The position numbers and the translations under genes are program-made. A DNA stretch of 64,000 bases from Archaeoglobus veneficus SNP6 (GTDB taxonomy: Archaea > Halobacteriota > Archaeoglobi > Archaeoglobales > Archaeoglobaceae): contig NC_015320.1 in assembly GCF_000194625.1 (NCBI RefSeq), positions 434,001 to 498,000 on the forward strand, read 5' to 3'. Of this stretch, positions 37,102 to 50,043 are shown one piece after another. Below the pieces are notes generated by a model. It ran no database searches. It saw nothing but the letters and a program-made list of their open reading frames with translations, and was not told the origin of the DNA. Numbering within the stretch: the stretch's first letter is position 1; each line of letters opens with the position of its first letter.

Positions 37102-37175
37102 TCTTATCTATTAAGCATGGGCTAAGTACCATACGAAAAAATCATATAATGCAAATCTGCTCAAAAAATGTAATG

Positions 37176-38234
37176 ATGAAAGCCTTAATCCTTTCTGGCG
37201 GCCACGGAACTCGCTTACGCCCTCTGACATATTCTCAGCAAAAACAGCTTATCCCAGTTGCAAACAAACCCGTCCTATTTTATGCGATTGAAGATGTAAT
37301 CGAAGCAGGAGTGAAAGAGATAGGAATAATACTTGGGCCCAATAAGGAGCAGGTTATTGAAACCGTCAACTCGGTAGACTGGGATGTTGAAATAGAGTTC
37401 ATCTACCAAGGTGAACCTAAGGGCTTGGCCCATGCAATCTTAGTGGCAGAGGATTTTCTTAGCGATGATAGTTTTGTAATGTACTTAGGCGATAACATAC
37501 TCAGGGATGGGATTGTTGAACATGCAAAGAAGTTTCAAAAACTCAATCCGGACTCTTTAATCCTCCTTACGGAGGTTGAGAATCCTCAGCAGTTTGGTGT
37601 TGCAGAACTCGATGATGAGGGTAGGGTGAAAAGACTGATCGAGAAACCCCGTATCCCACCATCCAACTATGCTTTGGTCGGTATCTACTTCTTCAAACCT
37701 GTGATAATCGAAGCGTGCAAGAGCATTAAGCCGTCATGGCGTAATGAACTTGAAATTACAGATGCAATTCAATGGCTGGTTGAAAATGGCTACAGGGTCG
37801 AAGCATCCATCGTAAAAGGATGGTGGAAGGATACTGGTAAGCCAGAAGACATACTCGAAGCAAATAGGCTCGTTCTGGATGATATCCAGCCGAGAAATGA
37901 AGGCACAGTAGATGAATCATCTAAAATCATGGGAAGAGTTGTCATCGAGACTGGAACAGAAATAAGGAATTCGGTGATTAAGGGACCATGCATTATTGGT
38001 AAGAACTGTGTTATATCCAACTCATACATTGGCCCATACACATCAATAGGCAACAACTGTGAAATCGTGGAAACAGAGATTGAAGATAGCGTTGTGATGG
38101 AGGGAAGTAAGGTGACCAAAGCAGGTAAGATCGTTGAGAGTCTGATAGGCAGGGGCGTTAGAATCAGGGAAAACGATTTGAAACCGAGAGGGTACAGATT
38201 TGTGGTTGGAGACAATTCAGAGGTAGTGCTGTGA
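37176..38234 (+). CDS. rmlA: Glucose-1-phosphate thymidylyltransferase
   Basis: A 352-residue nucleotidyltransferase of the long archaeal/StrD type: N-terminal catalytic domain with LSGGHGTRLRPLTYSQQKQL and VMYLGDNILRDG, and a C-terminal left-handed beta-helix (hexapeptide repeats such as GPCIIGKNCVISNSYIGP). It makes dTDP-glucose from glucose 1-phosphate and dTTP. ATG 37176 (or 37173) is used because the 66 residues upstream are a shadow of the glmS relic. First of the rmlA-B-D genes, overlapping rmlB. Confidence 0.93.
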   Translation: MKALILSGGHGTRLRPLTYSQQKQLIPVANKPVLFYAIEDVIEAGVKEIGIILGPNKEQVIETVNSVDWDVEIEFIYQGEPKGLAHAILVAEDFLSDDSFVMYLGDNILRDGIVEHAKKFQKLNPDSLILLTEVENPQQFGVAELDDEGRVKRLIEKPRIPPSNYALVGIYFFKPVIIEACKSIKPSWRNELEITDAIQWLVENGYRVEASIVKGWWKDTGKPEDILEANRLVLDDIQPRNEGTVDESSKIMGRVVIETGTEIRNSVIKGPCIIGKNCVISNSYIGPYTSIGNNCEIVETEIEDSVVMEGSKVTKAGKIVESLIGRGVRIRENDLKPRGYRFVVGDNSEVVL

Positions 38235-39241
38235 TGAATATGAAACTCCTTGTCACTGGCGGCCTGGGCTTCATTGGCAGCAATTTCATCCGATACATTC
38301 TTAGTAACTATTCTGACGTAGAAGTGATCAACGTTGATGCTTTAAAATACGGATCTAACCCCAACAACCTGAAAGATGTAGAAAACGACGACAGATACAC
38401 TTTCGTAAAGGGAGACATCTCAGATTATGATCTAATATCAAACCTAATCAAGAACGTCTATGCTATCGTGAACTTCGCCGCAGAGACCCATGTCGACAGA
38501 AGCATATCAAATCCATACTCATTCCTTCAAAGCAACGTTGTAGGAGTTTTCACGATTCTCGAGGCCATGAGAAAATGCAATCCCAACGCCAAGCTCGTCC
38601 ATATATCCACGGATGAAGTCTACGGCGACATCCTGCAGGGCTCCTTTAAAGAAGACGATACGTTAAGACCCTCTTCACCTTATTCAGCAAGCAAAGCAGC
38701 AGCAGACATGTTCGTTCTATCCTACGCAAGAACCTACGGCTTGCATGCGATGATTACGAGGTGTACAAACAACTACGGAGCTTACCAATTTCCAGAAAAG
38801 CTCATACCCAAGACAATAATCAGGGCGGCAATGAACATGAAGATCCCCATCTACGGCACCGGCAAGAACGTCAGAGACTGGATATACGTTCTGGATCACT
38901 GCGAAGCCATCAATACAGTCATGCAAAAGGGAAAGAAGGGCGAAATTTATAACATATCCAGCGGAGAGGAGAAGACGAACCTCGAAGTCGTAACCAGAAT
39001 CCTCAGCATCATGGGCAAAGACGAAGACCTGATAGAATTCGTCGAAGACAGACCGGGACATGACATCAGATACAGCCTCGACTCTTCCAAGATAAGAAAC
39101 GAACTCGGCTGGAAACCAAAACACAGCTTCGAAGAAGGGATAAAGGAAACTGTAAACTGGTATTTAGAAAACGAATGGTGGTGGAAGCCTTTAGCCGACG
39201 AAAGAGTTCTTCACCCCACACCATGGAAGTTGAAGTGGTAG
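38234..39241 (+). CDS. rmlB: dTDP-glucose 4,6-dehydratase
   Basis: A 335-residue SDR enzyme with the NAD motif VTGGLGFIGSNFIRY, the DEVYGD catalytic segment, and the YxxxK pair in YSASKAAADMFV. It forms dTDP-4-keto-6-deoxyglucose, the branch point for both rhamnose (RmlC/D) and the FdtA-C products encoded further on. The ATG overlaps the rmlA stop (TGATG). Confidence 0.95.
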   Translation: MNMKLLVTGGLGFIGSNFIRYILSNYSDVEVINVDALKYGSNPNNLKDVENDDRYTFVKGDISDYDLISNLIKNVYAIVNFAAETHVDRSISNPYSFLQSNVVGVFTILEAMRKCNPNAKLVHISTDEVYGDILQGSFKEDDTLRPSSPYSASKAAADMFVLSYARTYGLHAMITRCTNNYGAYQFPEKLIPKTIIRAAMNMKIPIYGTGKNVRDWIYVLDHCEAINTVMQKGKKGEIYNISSGEEKTNLEVVTRILSIMGKDEDLIEFVEDRPGHDIRYSLDSSKIRNELGWKPKHSFEEGIKETVNWYLENEWWWKPLADERVLHPTPWKLKW

Positions 39242-39242
39242 C

Positions 39243-40112
39243 ATGAGGATCTTCATCACAGGTGGAAGTGGTCTGCTCGGCCACAGAATCGCCGAAATTG
39301 CCCTTGAGAAGGGTTACGAGGTTTACTCTGGCTACTGCCACAACCACCCTTCTGCTGGCAAACCCGTAAAAATAGACCTCTCCAACCCGGTATCGATCTT
39401 TGAAACAATAAAGGATGCTAAGCCCGACGTCATAATGCACACCGCAGCCCTAACGAATGTAGATAAATGTGAGAAGGAGAAAGAGCTCGCGTTCAGGATC
39501 AACGTTGAAGGCACAAAAGCAATAGCCGAAGCGGTGAGAAAACTCAACTCGTTCCTAATTTACGTCTCAACGGACTACGTCTTCGATGGCAGGAAAGGAA
39601 TGTACAGAGAAGAAGACGAAACAAACCCAGTAAACTACTACGGCCACACGAAACTTCTCGGCGAACAGTACTGCAAAGACTTCTGTATAGCAAGAACATG
39701 CGTCATCTACGGAGCGAAGCCTGCAAGCGGCAAGGTCAACTTCGTTCTCTGGCTCATCGACAAGCTGAGGAACGGAGAAAAAGTCAGAATAGTAACAGAT
39801 CAGTACATAACTCCCACCTTAAACACGAATCTTGCGAAGATGATGCTCGAGATTGCTGAGAAAGGTCTTAAGGGCGTATTTCACCTGGCAGGAGCTACGC
39901 GAGTTTCGAGATTTGAATTTGCCGAAACACTTGCCGATGTGTTTGGACTCGATAAAACTCTTATAACGCCATCCAAGATGGAAGAGATAAACTGGGTTGC
40001 TGTAAGGCCAAAAGATTCATCCCTCGATACCTCAAAGGCCGTAAAACTGTTGGACGAGAAACCCTATGCGCTTGAGAAGGCTTTGAAGGTGTTAAAAGAA
40101 GAAATGTCTTAG
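39243..40112 (+). CDS. rmlD: dTDP-4-dehydrorhamnose reductase
   Basis: A 289-residue SDR with ITGGSGLLGHRIAE, the YxxxK in YYGHTKLLGEQY, and a substrate-binding DYVFDGRKGMY segment. It reduces dTDP-4-keto-L-rhamnose to dTDP-L-rhamnose. It starts 1 base after rmlB. The rmlC partner is displaced 1.2 kb downstream by toxin-antitoxin genes. Confidence 0.92.
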   Translation: MRIFITGGSGLLGHRIAEIALEKGYEVYSGYCHNHPSAGKPVKIDLSNPVSIFETIKDAKPDVIMHTAALTNVDKCEKEKELAFRINVEGTKAIAEAVRKLNSFLIYVSTDYVFDGRKGMYREEDETNPVNYYGHTKLLGEQYCKDFCIARTCVIYGAKPASGKVNFVLWLIDKLRNGEKVRIVTDQYITPTLNTNLAKMMLEIAEKGLKGVFHLAGATRVSRFEFAETLADVFGLDKTLITPSKMEEINWVAVRPKDSSLDTSKAVKLLDEKPYALEKALKVLKEEMS

Positions 40113-40121
40113 GTGGTAAAA

Positions 40122-40322
40122 ATGCCAAAGATCATCGAAGTAATATATGAGAACGGAGTGTTCAAACCGCTTGAGAAAGTTGATCTGAAGGAGAAGACAA
40201 GAATTAAAATTACGATTGGCGAAGGAAGGAGAGAAGTTATTGAATCCTACAGGGGCGTTTTTGGAAGAGCAGACACTGAAGAGTTAAGAGAATTCGAAGA
40301 GGAGGCGCAGGTACAGTGGTAA
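40122..40322 (+). CDS. AF2212-like (DUF104) antitoxin
   Basis: A 66-residue protein of the DUF104 antitoxin family: PKIIEVIYENGVFKPLEKVD then a basic beta-strand and an acidic C-terminal helix that would wrap the toxin. GGTGG lies just upstream of the ATG at 40122, which is preferred to the GTG at 40113. It directly precedes a broken PIN-domain toxin gene. Confidence 0.85.
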   Translation: MPKIIEVIYENGVFKPLEKVDLKEKTRIKITIGEGRREVIESYRGVFGRADTEELREFEEEAQVQW

Positions 40323-40671
40323 TGGTAGACACGAATGTTTTTACAATTTTCTATTTGAAACAAAACTAACTGATAAAGCAAGCAAAATCTTTGAGCTTGA
40401 GGACCAGCTTTTTACAATCTCCGATAGAGGATACGAGCCATTTATGGAATAACTAACGAAGTTCTTTAATTTGCTGGATGATTTTTACATTACAGTATTA
40501 AGGGATTACCAGAACGTCACCAAAATCTGGGAACTGATGAGGAACTGTAAGCTACTTCCAAACGATGCCTTAATTGCTGCCACATGCAAGCACTATAGAA
40601 TAAGGAAAATAGCTACGTTCGATGGAGATTTTAAAAGGGTTGAGTTTCTGGAAGTAGTGGAGGTTGAATAA
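40323..40671 (+). pseudogene. PIN-domain (VapC) toxin with frameshift and stop
   Basis: The frame begins MVDTNVFTIFYL (the first PIN Asp) and must shift near 40350 to continue as ETKLTDKASKIFELEDQLFT. An in-frame TAA at 40450 breaks it again before LLPNDALIAATCKHYRIRKI and the last acidic ATFDGDFKRVEFLE. The catalytic acidic residues are still readable, but the gene cannot make a whole RNase without recoding. Confidence 0.8.
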
Positions 40672-40716
40672 TGCTTCCTGTAGTCATCAAGCCTTTGAAG
40701 AGGTTTCAGGGGGGTT
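40671..40716 (+). pseudogene. 5' fragment of rmlC
   Basis: ATGCTTCC begins a 12-residue match (MLPVVIKPLKRF) to the N-terminus of the full rmlC at 41353 (MLPGIVVKPLKRF). It then stops. The copy marks where rmlC probably once followed, and shows the toxin-antitoxin genes sit inside a rearranged rml operon. Confidence 0.65.
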
Positions 40717-40764
40717 GAGGTACTTTTCATAAACGTTTTTAAGGTTTAAGAGAGAGGAATAATT

Positions 40765-41013
40765 ATGATCTCAATAAGACAAGAAGTTCGTGAAGAGATT
40801 GTGAAGAGGCTTCTCAACGAGCTCGAATATTACGAAGCTGTTATTGCCAAATTTGAGAAAAAATACAAATGTTCTTTGGATGAGCTGGAAAAGAAAATCG
40901 AAAGAGAAGGTGTGCCTATTGATAACCATGAAATTTGGGAAGACAGCATAGAGTGGAGAAATGCTGTTGAGGAAGTGGAAAAACTAAAAAAGCTCATAGA
41001 GGAGCTGAAATGA
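40765..41013 (+). CDS. Small helical protein, likely antitoxin of a TumE-type toxin
   Basis: An 82-residue acidic/basic helical protein (SIRQEVREEIVKRLLNELEY and a C-terminal coiled-coil-like VEEVEKLKKLIEEL). It overlaps the following TumE-like gene by 4 bases, the usual order of antitoxin then toxin. A TATA-like TTTTTAAGGTTTAAG lies upstream at about 40735-40750. Assignment rests on the neighbour. Confidence 0.65.
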   Translation: MISIRQEVREEIVKRLLNELEYYEAVIAKFEKKYKCSLDELEKKIEREGVPIDNHEIWEDSIEWRNAVEEVEKLKKLIEELK

Positions 41014-41348
41014 CTGAAATCCTTAAAGAAGTTGCAAAGAGATTGCTGGATTACGATTTCGTGTTAAAAGTGGAATTTTTGGGAACGAAGGTCAGGGCCT
41101 ATTTGGTTCATGGATACGTTCTCGATACATATTACAATCAAACGCTTGGAAAATACAGCTATACGCTGATAAAAGATAACAAAAGAATAATCGGATGGGA
41201 TAATGCACCCCATCACATATCCGTAGATACGTATCCAGACCACTTTCACGATGTTGACGGGAAAATTAAGCCATCGTATTTATCTGGAAATCCCTTGAAA
41301 GATTTGGATAAGGTTTTGAATGCTATTGAAAACATAATAAAGAGGTGA
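41010..41348 (+). CDS. TumE/DUF6516-family toxin candidate
   Basis: A 112-residue protein with the DUF6516 pattern: YSYTLIKDNKRIIGWDNAPH, then HISVDTYPDHFHDVDG rich in His and Asp. Family members are RNase-like toxins of TumE/TumA systems. The ATG overlaps the upstream small gene, and rmlC starts 4 bases after its stop. Confidence 0.72.
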   Translation: MTEILKEVAKRLLDYDFVLKVEFLGTKVRAYLVHGYVLDTYYNQTLGKYSYTLIKDNKRIIGWDNAPHHISVDTYPDHFHDVDGKIKPSYLSGNPLKDLDKVLNAIENIIKR

Positions 41349-41352
41349 ACTC

Positions 41353-41850
41353 ATGCTTCCCGGAATCGTTGTAAAACCCTTAAAGAGGTTCGCCGACGAA
41401 AGAGGTTTCTTCACCGAGATAATGCGTAAGGACTGGGAAATATTTGAGGATGAAATAGTTCAGGCTAACCTATCCATCACATACCCCGGAATCGTTAGAG
41501 CGTGGCACAAACACGAAAGGGGGCAAGTTGACTACTTCGTCTGCGTGAAAGGGGCAATCAAGATATGTGCTTACGATGACGAAACTCAAGAGCTGAACGA
41601 AATCGTTTCGACAGGCGAGAATCCCCAGATTGTTAGAGTTCCCGGCCACTACTGGCACGGGTTTAAAGCTGTTGGGAACGAACCAGCAATGCTCGTTTAC
41701 TTTGTTAACAAACTCTACGACTACGAAAATCCAGATGAAGTTAGAAGACCTTGGAACGACCCCACGGTTGTGCCTAAAGTTATAAATGGCAGAGAAGATG
41801 ATCCGAGGTGTGGCAAGCCGTGGGACTGGTTCTACCCACCGCATAAGTAG
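41353..41850 (+). CDS. rmlC: dTDP-4-dehydrorhamnose 3,5-epimerase-like protein
   Basis: A 165-residue cupin of the RmlC family with VKPLKRFADERGFFTEIMRK, the catalytic His in VRAWHKHERGQVDYF and VPGHYWHGFKAVG. It is a little shorter than the usual 180-190 residues, so another 3,5- or 3-epimerase specificity is possible. It supplies the epimerase missing between RmlB and RmlD. A broken copy of its start lies at 40671. Confidence 0.88.
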   Translation: MLPGIVVKPLKRFADERGFFTEIMRKDWEIFEDEIVQANLSITYPGIVRAWHKHERGQVDYFVCVKGAIKICAYDDETQELNEIVSTGENPQIVRVPGHYWHGFKAVGNEPAMLVYFVNKLYDYENPDEVRRPWNDPTVVPKVINGREDDPRCGKPWDWFYPPHK

Positions 41851-41898
41851 GGGCTTCAAGGTTTTGGTCATAGAGTTTATAAAGCCATAACAACACGT

Positions 41899-43443
41899 GT
41901 GGACGTGGGCGATACAGTAGGAGACTCACTGAGAAGAGTGGCAAAAGGTGCGGCTATATTTTTCATCGGCTCGATAGTAGGCTTATTTATTGCATTTATT
42001 GGAAGAATTATTGTAGTAAGATATGTTTCTCCTTCTCAGTTTGGGGTTCTCTCTCTTTCGCTGGTCGTATTCACCATACTGTGCACTATTGCAAGCATGG
42101 GTTTGCCTGAGGGGCTAACAAGGCAGGCATCTTACTTTCTTGGGAAAAAAGACCTCGAGAAGGTAAAAGCCGTATTCGGAGCAGGGATTTATCTGTCCAC
42201 TATATCGGGCCTTCTTGCGGCCGCCGGTCTTTTTGCTTTATCAGACGTACTTGCAGAATTCTTTGGAATGCCGGATGTTTCTTGGACACTCAAAATATTC
42301 TCTTTTGCACTACCGGTAGCAATGCTAAACAGAACACTGGTCTCTATTTTCCGTACCTACGAAAGAGCAGATGTTAAGGTTATTTTCAGCGATTTGTTAC
42401 CCAATACTTTGAGAGTGGCATTTATTGTTGCGATGGTCATTCTCAGCATGTCTTTTTACTGGGTAGTTATGGCCTACTTTTTTTCTATCGTGATTTCAGG
42501 GATTGTTTTTCTTACTTACTCTCTCAGAAATGTTGAATTCAAAACTTCGGAGAGTGTATTTAAATACTTCAAAATTCTAATCTTCTTTTCGTTACCACTT
42601 TTAATTCAATCCATACTTGGGATGCTCATAACCTGGACAGACACACTTATGATAGGTTATTACCTGGCTTCCTCTGATGTCGGTCTTTACAATGGAGCGC
42701 AGCCTCTTGCGGGACTTATGCAGAACTTTCTTGCCTCTGTAAGTTTTCTCTATTTTCCAATTGTCTCGCAACTCTATGCGAGGAATCAACTCAGAGAGAT
42801 GGGAAGAACCTATGCTGTTGTAACAAAATGGTTAATGTCCGCATCGCTGCCAATTTTTCTGGTGCTTTTCTTCTTCCCCGATGCTGTTCTCTGGCTGCTT
42901 TATGGTGAAGCTTACGTTCCAGCAGCTTATGCACTCAGAGCTCTCGCTTTAGGTTTCTTCACTCATGTCATGCTCGGACCAAACGGTTTGACACTGATTG
43001 CAGCGGGAGAGGCAAAGTTTCCCACAATTGCAGGTTTTATTGCAGCAGTTATTAATTTCGTTTTAAACTTAATTCTAATACCTCTATTTGGAATTACTGG
43101 AGCCGCTATTGCTTCAGCCTCAACCTACGCAACTGCGAATGCTATGATTTCGCTTAAACTATACAAAGATTACAAAATACACCCGTTTACAAAGAATTAT
43201 GTTAAGCCTGCCTTTATTTCGTTAGCAGTTGCTCTGCTGATATACCTCATTTCAAAAACCTTGATTCAAGTTGAGGGTTGGATGCTTCCCGTGTTGTTCA
43301 TTCTTTTTGTGGTGATATACCTTCTTTCGCTTCTTTTTACAAGGAGCTTCGACCAGGAGGATGTTATGATTATGCTGTCTATCGAGCAGAGACTTGGTGT
43401 GGATCTGACGTGGGCTAAGAGGGTTTTGAAGAGGTTTGTTTAG
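41899..43443 (+). CDS. Wzx/MurJ-type oligosaccharide flippase
   Basis: A 514-residue membrane protein with about 14 helices, of the MATE/polysaccharide-exporter superfamily. Typical segments are GSIVGLFIAFIGRIIVVRYV (helix 1) and LADVLAEFFG-like loops, with TWTDTLMIGYYLASSDVGLY in the middle. It would flip a lipid-linked oligosaccharide across the membrane for AglB. The start is the GTG at 41899. Its stop overlaps the convergent gene by 4 bases. Confidence 0.87.
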   Translation: MDVGDTVGDSLRRVAKGAAIFFIGSIVGLFIAFIGRIIVVRYVSPSQFGVLSLSLVVFTILCTIASMGLPEGLTRQASYFLGKKDLEKVKAVFGAGIYLSTISGLLAAAGLFALSDVLAEFFGMPDVSWTLKIFSFALPVAMLNRTLVSIFRTYERADVKVIFSDLLPNTLRVAFIVAMVILSMSFYWVVMAYFFSIVISGIVFLTYSLRNVEFKTSESVFKYFKILIFFSLPLLIQSILGMLITWTDTLMIGYYLASSDVGLYNGAQPLAGLMQNFLASVSFLYFPIVSQLYARNQLREMGRTYAVVTKWLMSASLPIFLVLFFFPDAVLWLLYGEAYVPAAYALRALALGFFTHVMLGPNGLTLIAAGEAKFPTIAGFIAAVINFVLNLILIPLFGITGAAIASASTYATANAMISLKLYKDYKIHPFTKNYVKPAFISLAVALLIYLISKTLIQVEGWMLPVLFILFVVIYLLSLLFTRSFDQEDVMIMLSIEQRLGVDLTWAKRVLKRFV

Positions 43444-45006
43444 ATTTTCCGTTTAAACTTCAACTCTTTTATCTTTAACTTTAATCTATCTTCTTCGCTC
43501 TTTTTATCATAGTATGATGGATCTACGTGAACTGGTTGCCTCTTCGCTAGCTCGCTGTTAGGTTCAAATATTTCCATAAGCACTCTGCCATCCATATCGT
43601 TGGGGATAGGTAGGCCGAGGATATGGAGAATGGTTGGAGCTATGTCGTAGATCTTCGCATTTTCTATTTTGTAACCTTTTTTGATGCCAGGACCATAAAC
43701 AAGGAAAATTCCATATATATCATGGAAAGAGCATGGCTCGAATTTTTCAAAAATATTCCCCCTCAGAGCAGGTGAAACAAAAAACCCATTAGGAATTAGT
43801 AAAATTTCCGGCGCAGATTCAACAAACGGACCAGAATAAACTTCATTTTTTCTTAAAATTTTCTTAAAAACTTTTTGTTTATTAAATTCAAGTTCATTTA
43901 AAATTGACATTATTTTGTTGGTGATCTCTTGCTTCTTTCGACTATTTTCATCCCTAACATATATGCCTAACGATTCCGAAGTGGGAATAAAAGCTATTGA
44001 ATTATTGAAATCAATTTTTTCTGGATTGATTTGAACCCTGTTTTGTCTGAAAATAAAGCCGAAAATAGCCTTTGCAATAGGTTTTATTAAGGGCAAAGTT
44101 GCTAATTTAAAAAGGACTTTAGGAATTGAGAGTATCCGAACTTTTTTATGCAATAAATTATTCATAACATGCTCTCCTAAAGTTTCATCTATCTCTGAAG
44201 GATTTTCAACTATTTTGGTTTTTAAGAATCCATACTTCTTGAAAATAATATTTAAATTAATTTTATACGAATAATCTCCAAATCCGTGATCGGACATAAG
44301 GATTAATATTGTATTTTCGTCGATTTGATCTAAAAGCCAACTAAGAAACTCATCCGCAATCTGAAATATTTTTCTGGCTGTTTGCCCTATTTTTGTGTTG
44401 CCCTTGAGTTCTTTCCAAAAATGGTGTGAAATACTATCCGTCAGAGGATATAAATAAAAGTAAAAATCCCATTTTTCATCAATCAACATTTTTTTTGCAG
44501 CTTGTATCTGTTTTTTAGCGGTTTCGACCATATCTTCAATTAATTTAACACCTCTCTTAGATAAATCTGGAACTACTTTGTAGTCTTTTATATACTCTAA
44601 TTTATTACTAGGAAAAATCTCCTTATGAGGGTATAGAAAATCCGAGACCATAATTCCATTAAATCCCTCTGGTGGTGGAAACGACAAAGGGAGACCGATT
44701 ATAACACTCCTTAAGCCCTTTTTAGATAGGATCTCATAAATTGTTTTACATTTAATATCCTCTGATGTATGGAGCTTTAAACGCCCATTTTCAAAGTACA
44801 CAAAATCGAATATCCCGTGTTTTCCTGGATTTTTTCCAGTTGAAAAAGAGACCCATGCCGGACCTGTTATTGGGGGAATTGTTGATTCCAAATATCCCCA
44901 AACCCCATCCTCCATCAACTTCTTAAATGTTGGCAATTCTCCCTCATCTGCCCAGGGCTTAATCAAATCCCAAGTAGCTCCATCTAAACCGATTACAATT
45001 ACTCTC

Positions 45007-45020
<14 letters not shown>
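43440..45020 (-). CDS. Alkaline-phosphatase-superfamily phosphodiesterase
   Basis: A 526-residue type I phosphodiesterase/nucleotide pyrophosphatase homolog. Metal ligands are the Asp in VIGLDGATWDLIKPW, the nucleophile Thr in PPITGPAWVSFSTGKNPG, DSISHHFW, and the late MSDHGFGDYS. It may transfer or remove a phosphate-linked group on a glycan or lipid carrier; the substrate is unknown. It overlaps the upstream glycosyltransferase gene by 14 bases. The gene is A/T-rich compared with the fqo region. Confidence 0.88.
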
Positions 45021-48384
<3,364 letters not shown>

Positions 48385-49029
48385 CCCAAAATCCCTCCCT
48401 CACCATTTTTCTGAATTTCTCATAGTCCCTTATGTAATCCTTTTCATCGTATGGCATTGATGCTAATACCAAAGCTACAGAGTTTGAAGAAAAGTTAACC
48501 AACTCCCTCCAAATCCCTCGTGGAATATACAAGCCATAATGAGGTCTATTGAGAAAAACTTTTTTTCTTGTATAGCCATCGTCTATTATTACTTCAAAAC
48601 TTCCGCTTAATGCTATTATCACCTGTTCTAGTTCTATATGGGCATGTCCGCCTCTAGTTGCACCAGTTGGAACATCATATAAGTAATACACTCTTTTAAT
48701 TTCAAAAGGCACATGCTTACATTCTTCGATAAATGTCAAATTTCCTCTGTAGTCCGTAACTACTGGAAAATCAATCATTCTACATAATCTTATCCTATTG
48801 GTGGACATGCGTTTCCCCCTCTTTTATCGCTACTTATTTTTCTCTCTGCTTTTTTAGTCATTTTCAGCAATATTTAAATGTTATCTGAATTCCAGAGACA
48901 CTATGGACTCACTAAAGCCTAAAAGCCCATAATTGCCTTAAACTCAAATACTGAGGTGGGTATTCCCGATGACCAATGTTCGAATTACTTGTTACGTCGT
49001 TAAGTGGAAGGAGATAACGTGGATAATTA

Positions 49030-50034
49030 TCAATTCTTTAAAGAACGTTCATAACATGGGATTTTTAGAAGTCGTGTATAGGCCTCAACCAATTTATTGA
49101 GTGTGTTTGAATCCGCTGCAATCTTGCATGTAAAGTACCTGAGCACCTGATCATCGTTAAACTTTCTATGCTTCTGTACTTCAGTCCTTCTTTTAATAAT
49201 TCCGCGAATATTTAGAATGATCCAGAGATAAGCTTTGAAGTACTCCTTCAAGAACCATTGCGATCTTGGATAAGATAGAATGATGTATATTGGACTAAAA
49301 ACCGTCATGAGTAATATAACGGGCATAATCTTCAAAAGTGTTTTTGTTGAATAAAAAATCAACATGTTTAGAAGCCTATTTCTGTTAAGATAATATACTC
49401 TCAATTTAGATCTTTCTAAACTTGCTATACCCCCTCCGGCATGCCAGATCAGGGGTTTTTTCAAAGCTTTGGTGGTGTATCCTAAAAGTTTTGCTCTTAA
49501 ATATATAGACACATCCTCATGATACATGAAATATTCTTCAAAAAATGGTAGACCCATCTTTTCTCTATTATACGCAAGTACACAACCCAACCCAAAAAGT
49601 TTGTCACTATCATCACAAGCATTTTTGACATATGTGCCCCAGATACTATGTAATGATTTTTCTAAAAAATCTTCGGAGGTCATAACACCGATAACTGCTA
49701 AATTCGGATCTTTTCTGAACTCTGAAATAACTGCTGATAAAAAGTTTCTGGGAACTTTAACGTCAACATTGGATATTACCACATATCTGCCCCTCGCTCT
49801 TTCTGCTCCTTTATTTGCACCTCCAGCGTAACCATAATTTTTCTCAAGTTCAATTACAGCAATGTTTTGAAATTTATTTTTTATAAATTCTACAGAACCA
49901 TCTGTAGAAGCATTATCGACTAAAATTATTTCGTAATGTTTTTTGTTGAGATCTTGATCTAAATAGCTTTTTATACAATCATCTAAAAATTTTAGTCCAT
50001 TGTAATTAACAATTACTACTGATATCAACACCAT
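49030..50034 (-). CDS. Family 2 glycosyltransferase
   Basis: A 334-residue GT-A enzyme similar to rhamnosyltransferases: VVIVNYNGLKFLDDCIKSYL, VDNASTDGSVEFIK, NYGYAGGANKG, and the acceptor segment FFEEYFMYHEDVSIYLRAK. One or two hydrophobic segments near residues 230-260 could attach it to the membrane. A dTDP-rhamnose or other sugar donor from this locus is plausible but not provable. Confidence 0.9.
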   Translation of the reverse strand: MVLISVVIVNYNGLKFLDDCIKSYLDQDLNKKHYEIILVDNASTDGSVEFIKNKFQNIAVIELEKNYGYAGGANKGAERARGRYVVISNVDVKVPRNFLSAVISEFRKDPNLAVIGVMTSEDFLEKSLHSIWGTYVKNACDDSDKLFGLGCVLAYNREKMGLPFFEEYFMYHEDVSIYLRAKLLGYTTKALKKPLIWHAGGGIASLERSKLRVYYLNRNRLLNMLIFYSTKTLLKIMPVILLMTVFSPIYIILSYPRSQWFLKEYFKAYLWIILNIRGIIKRRTEVQKHRKFNDDQVLRYFTCKIAADSNTLNKLVEAYTRLLKIPCYERSLKN

Positions 50035-50043
50035 TTAGTACAC

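Noticed and set aside
36975-37172. 66-residue N-terminal extension of RmlA
   Set aside because: The true family start is MKALILSGG at 37176; the extension is antisense to the glmS relic.
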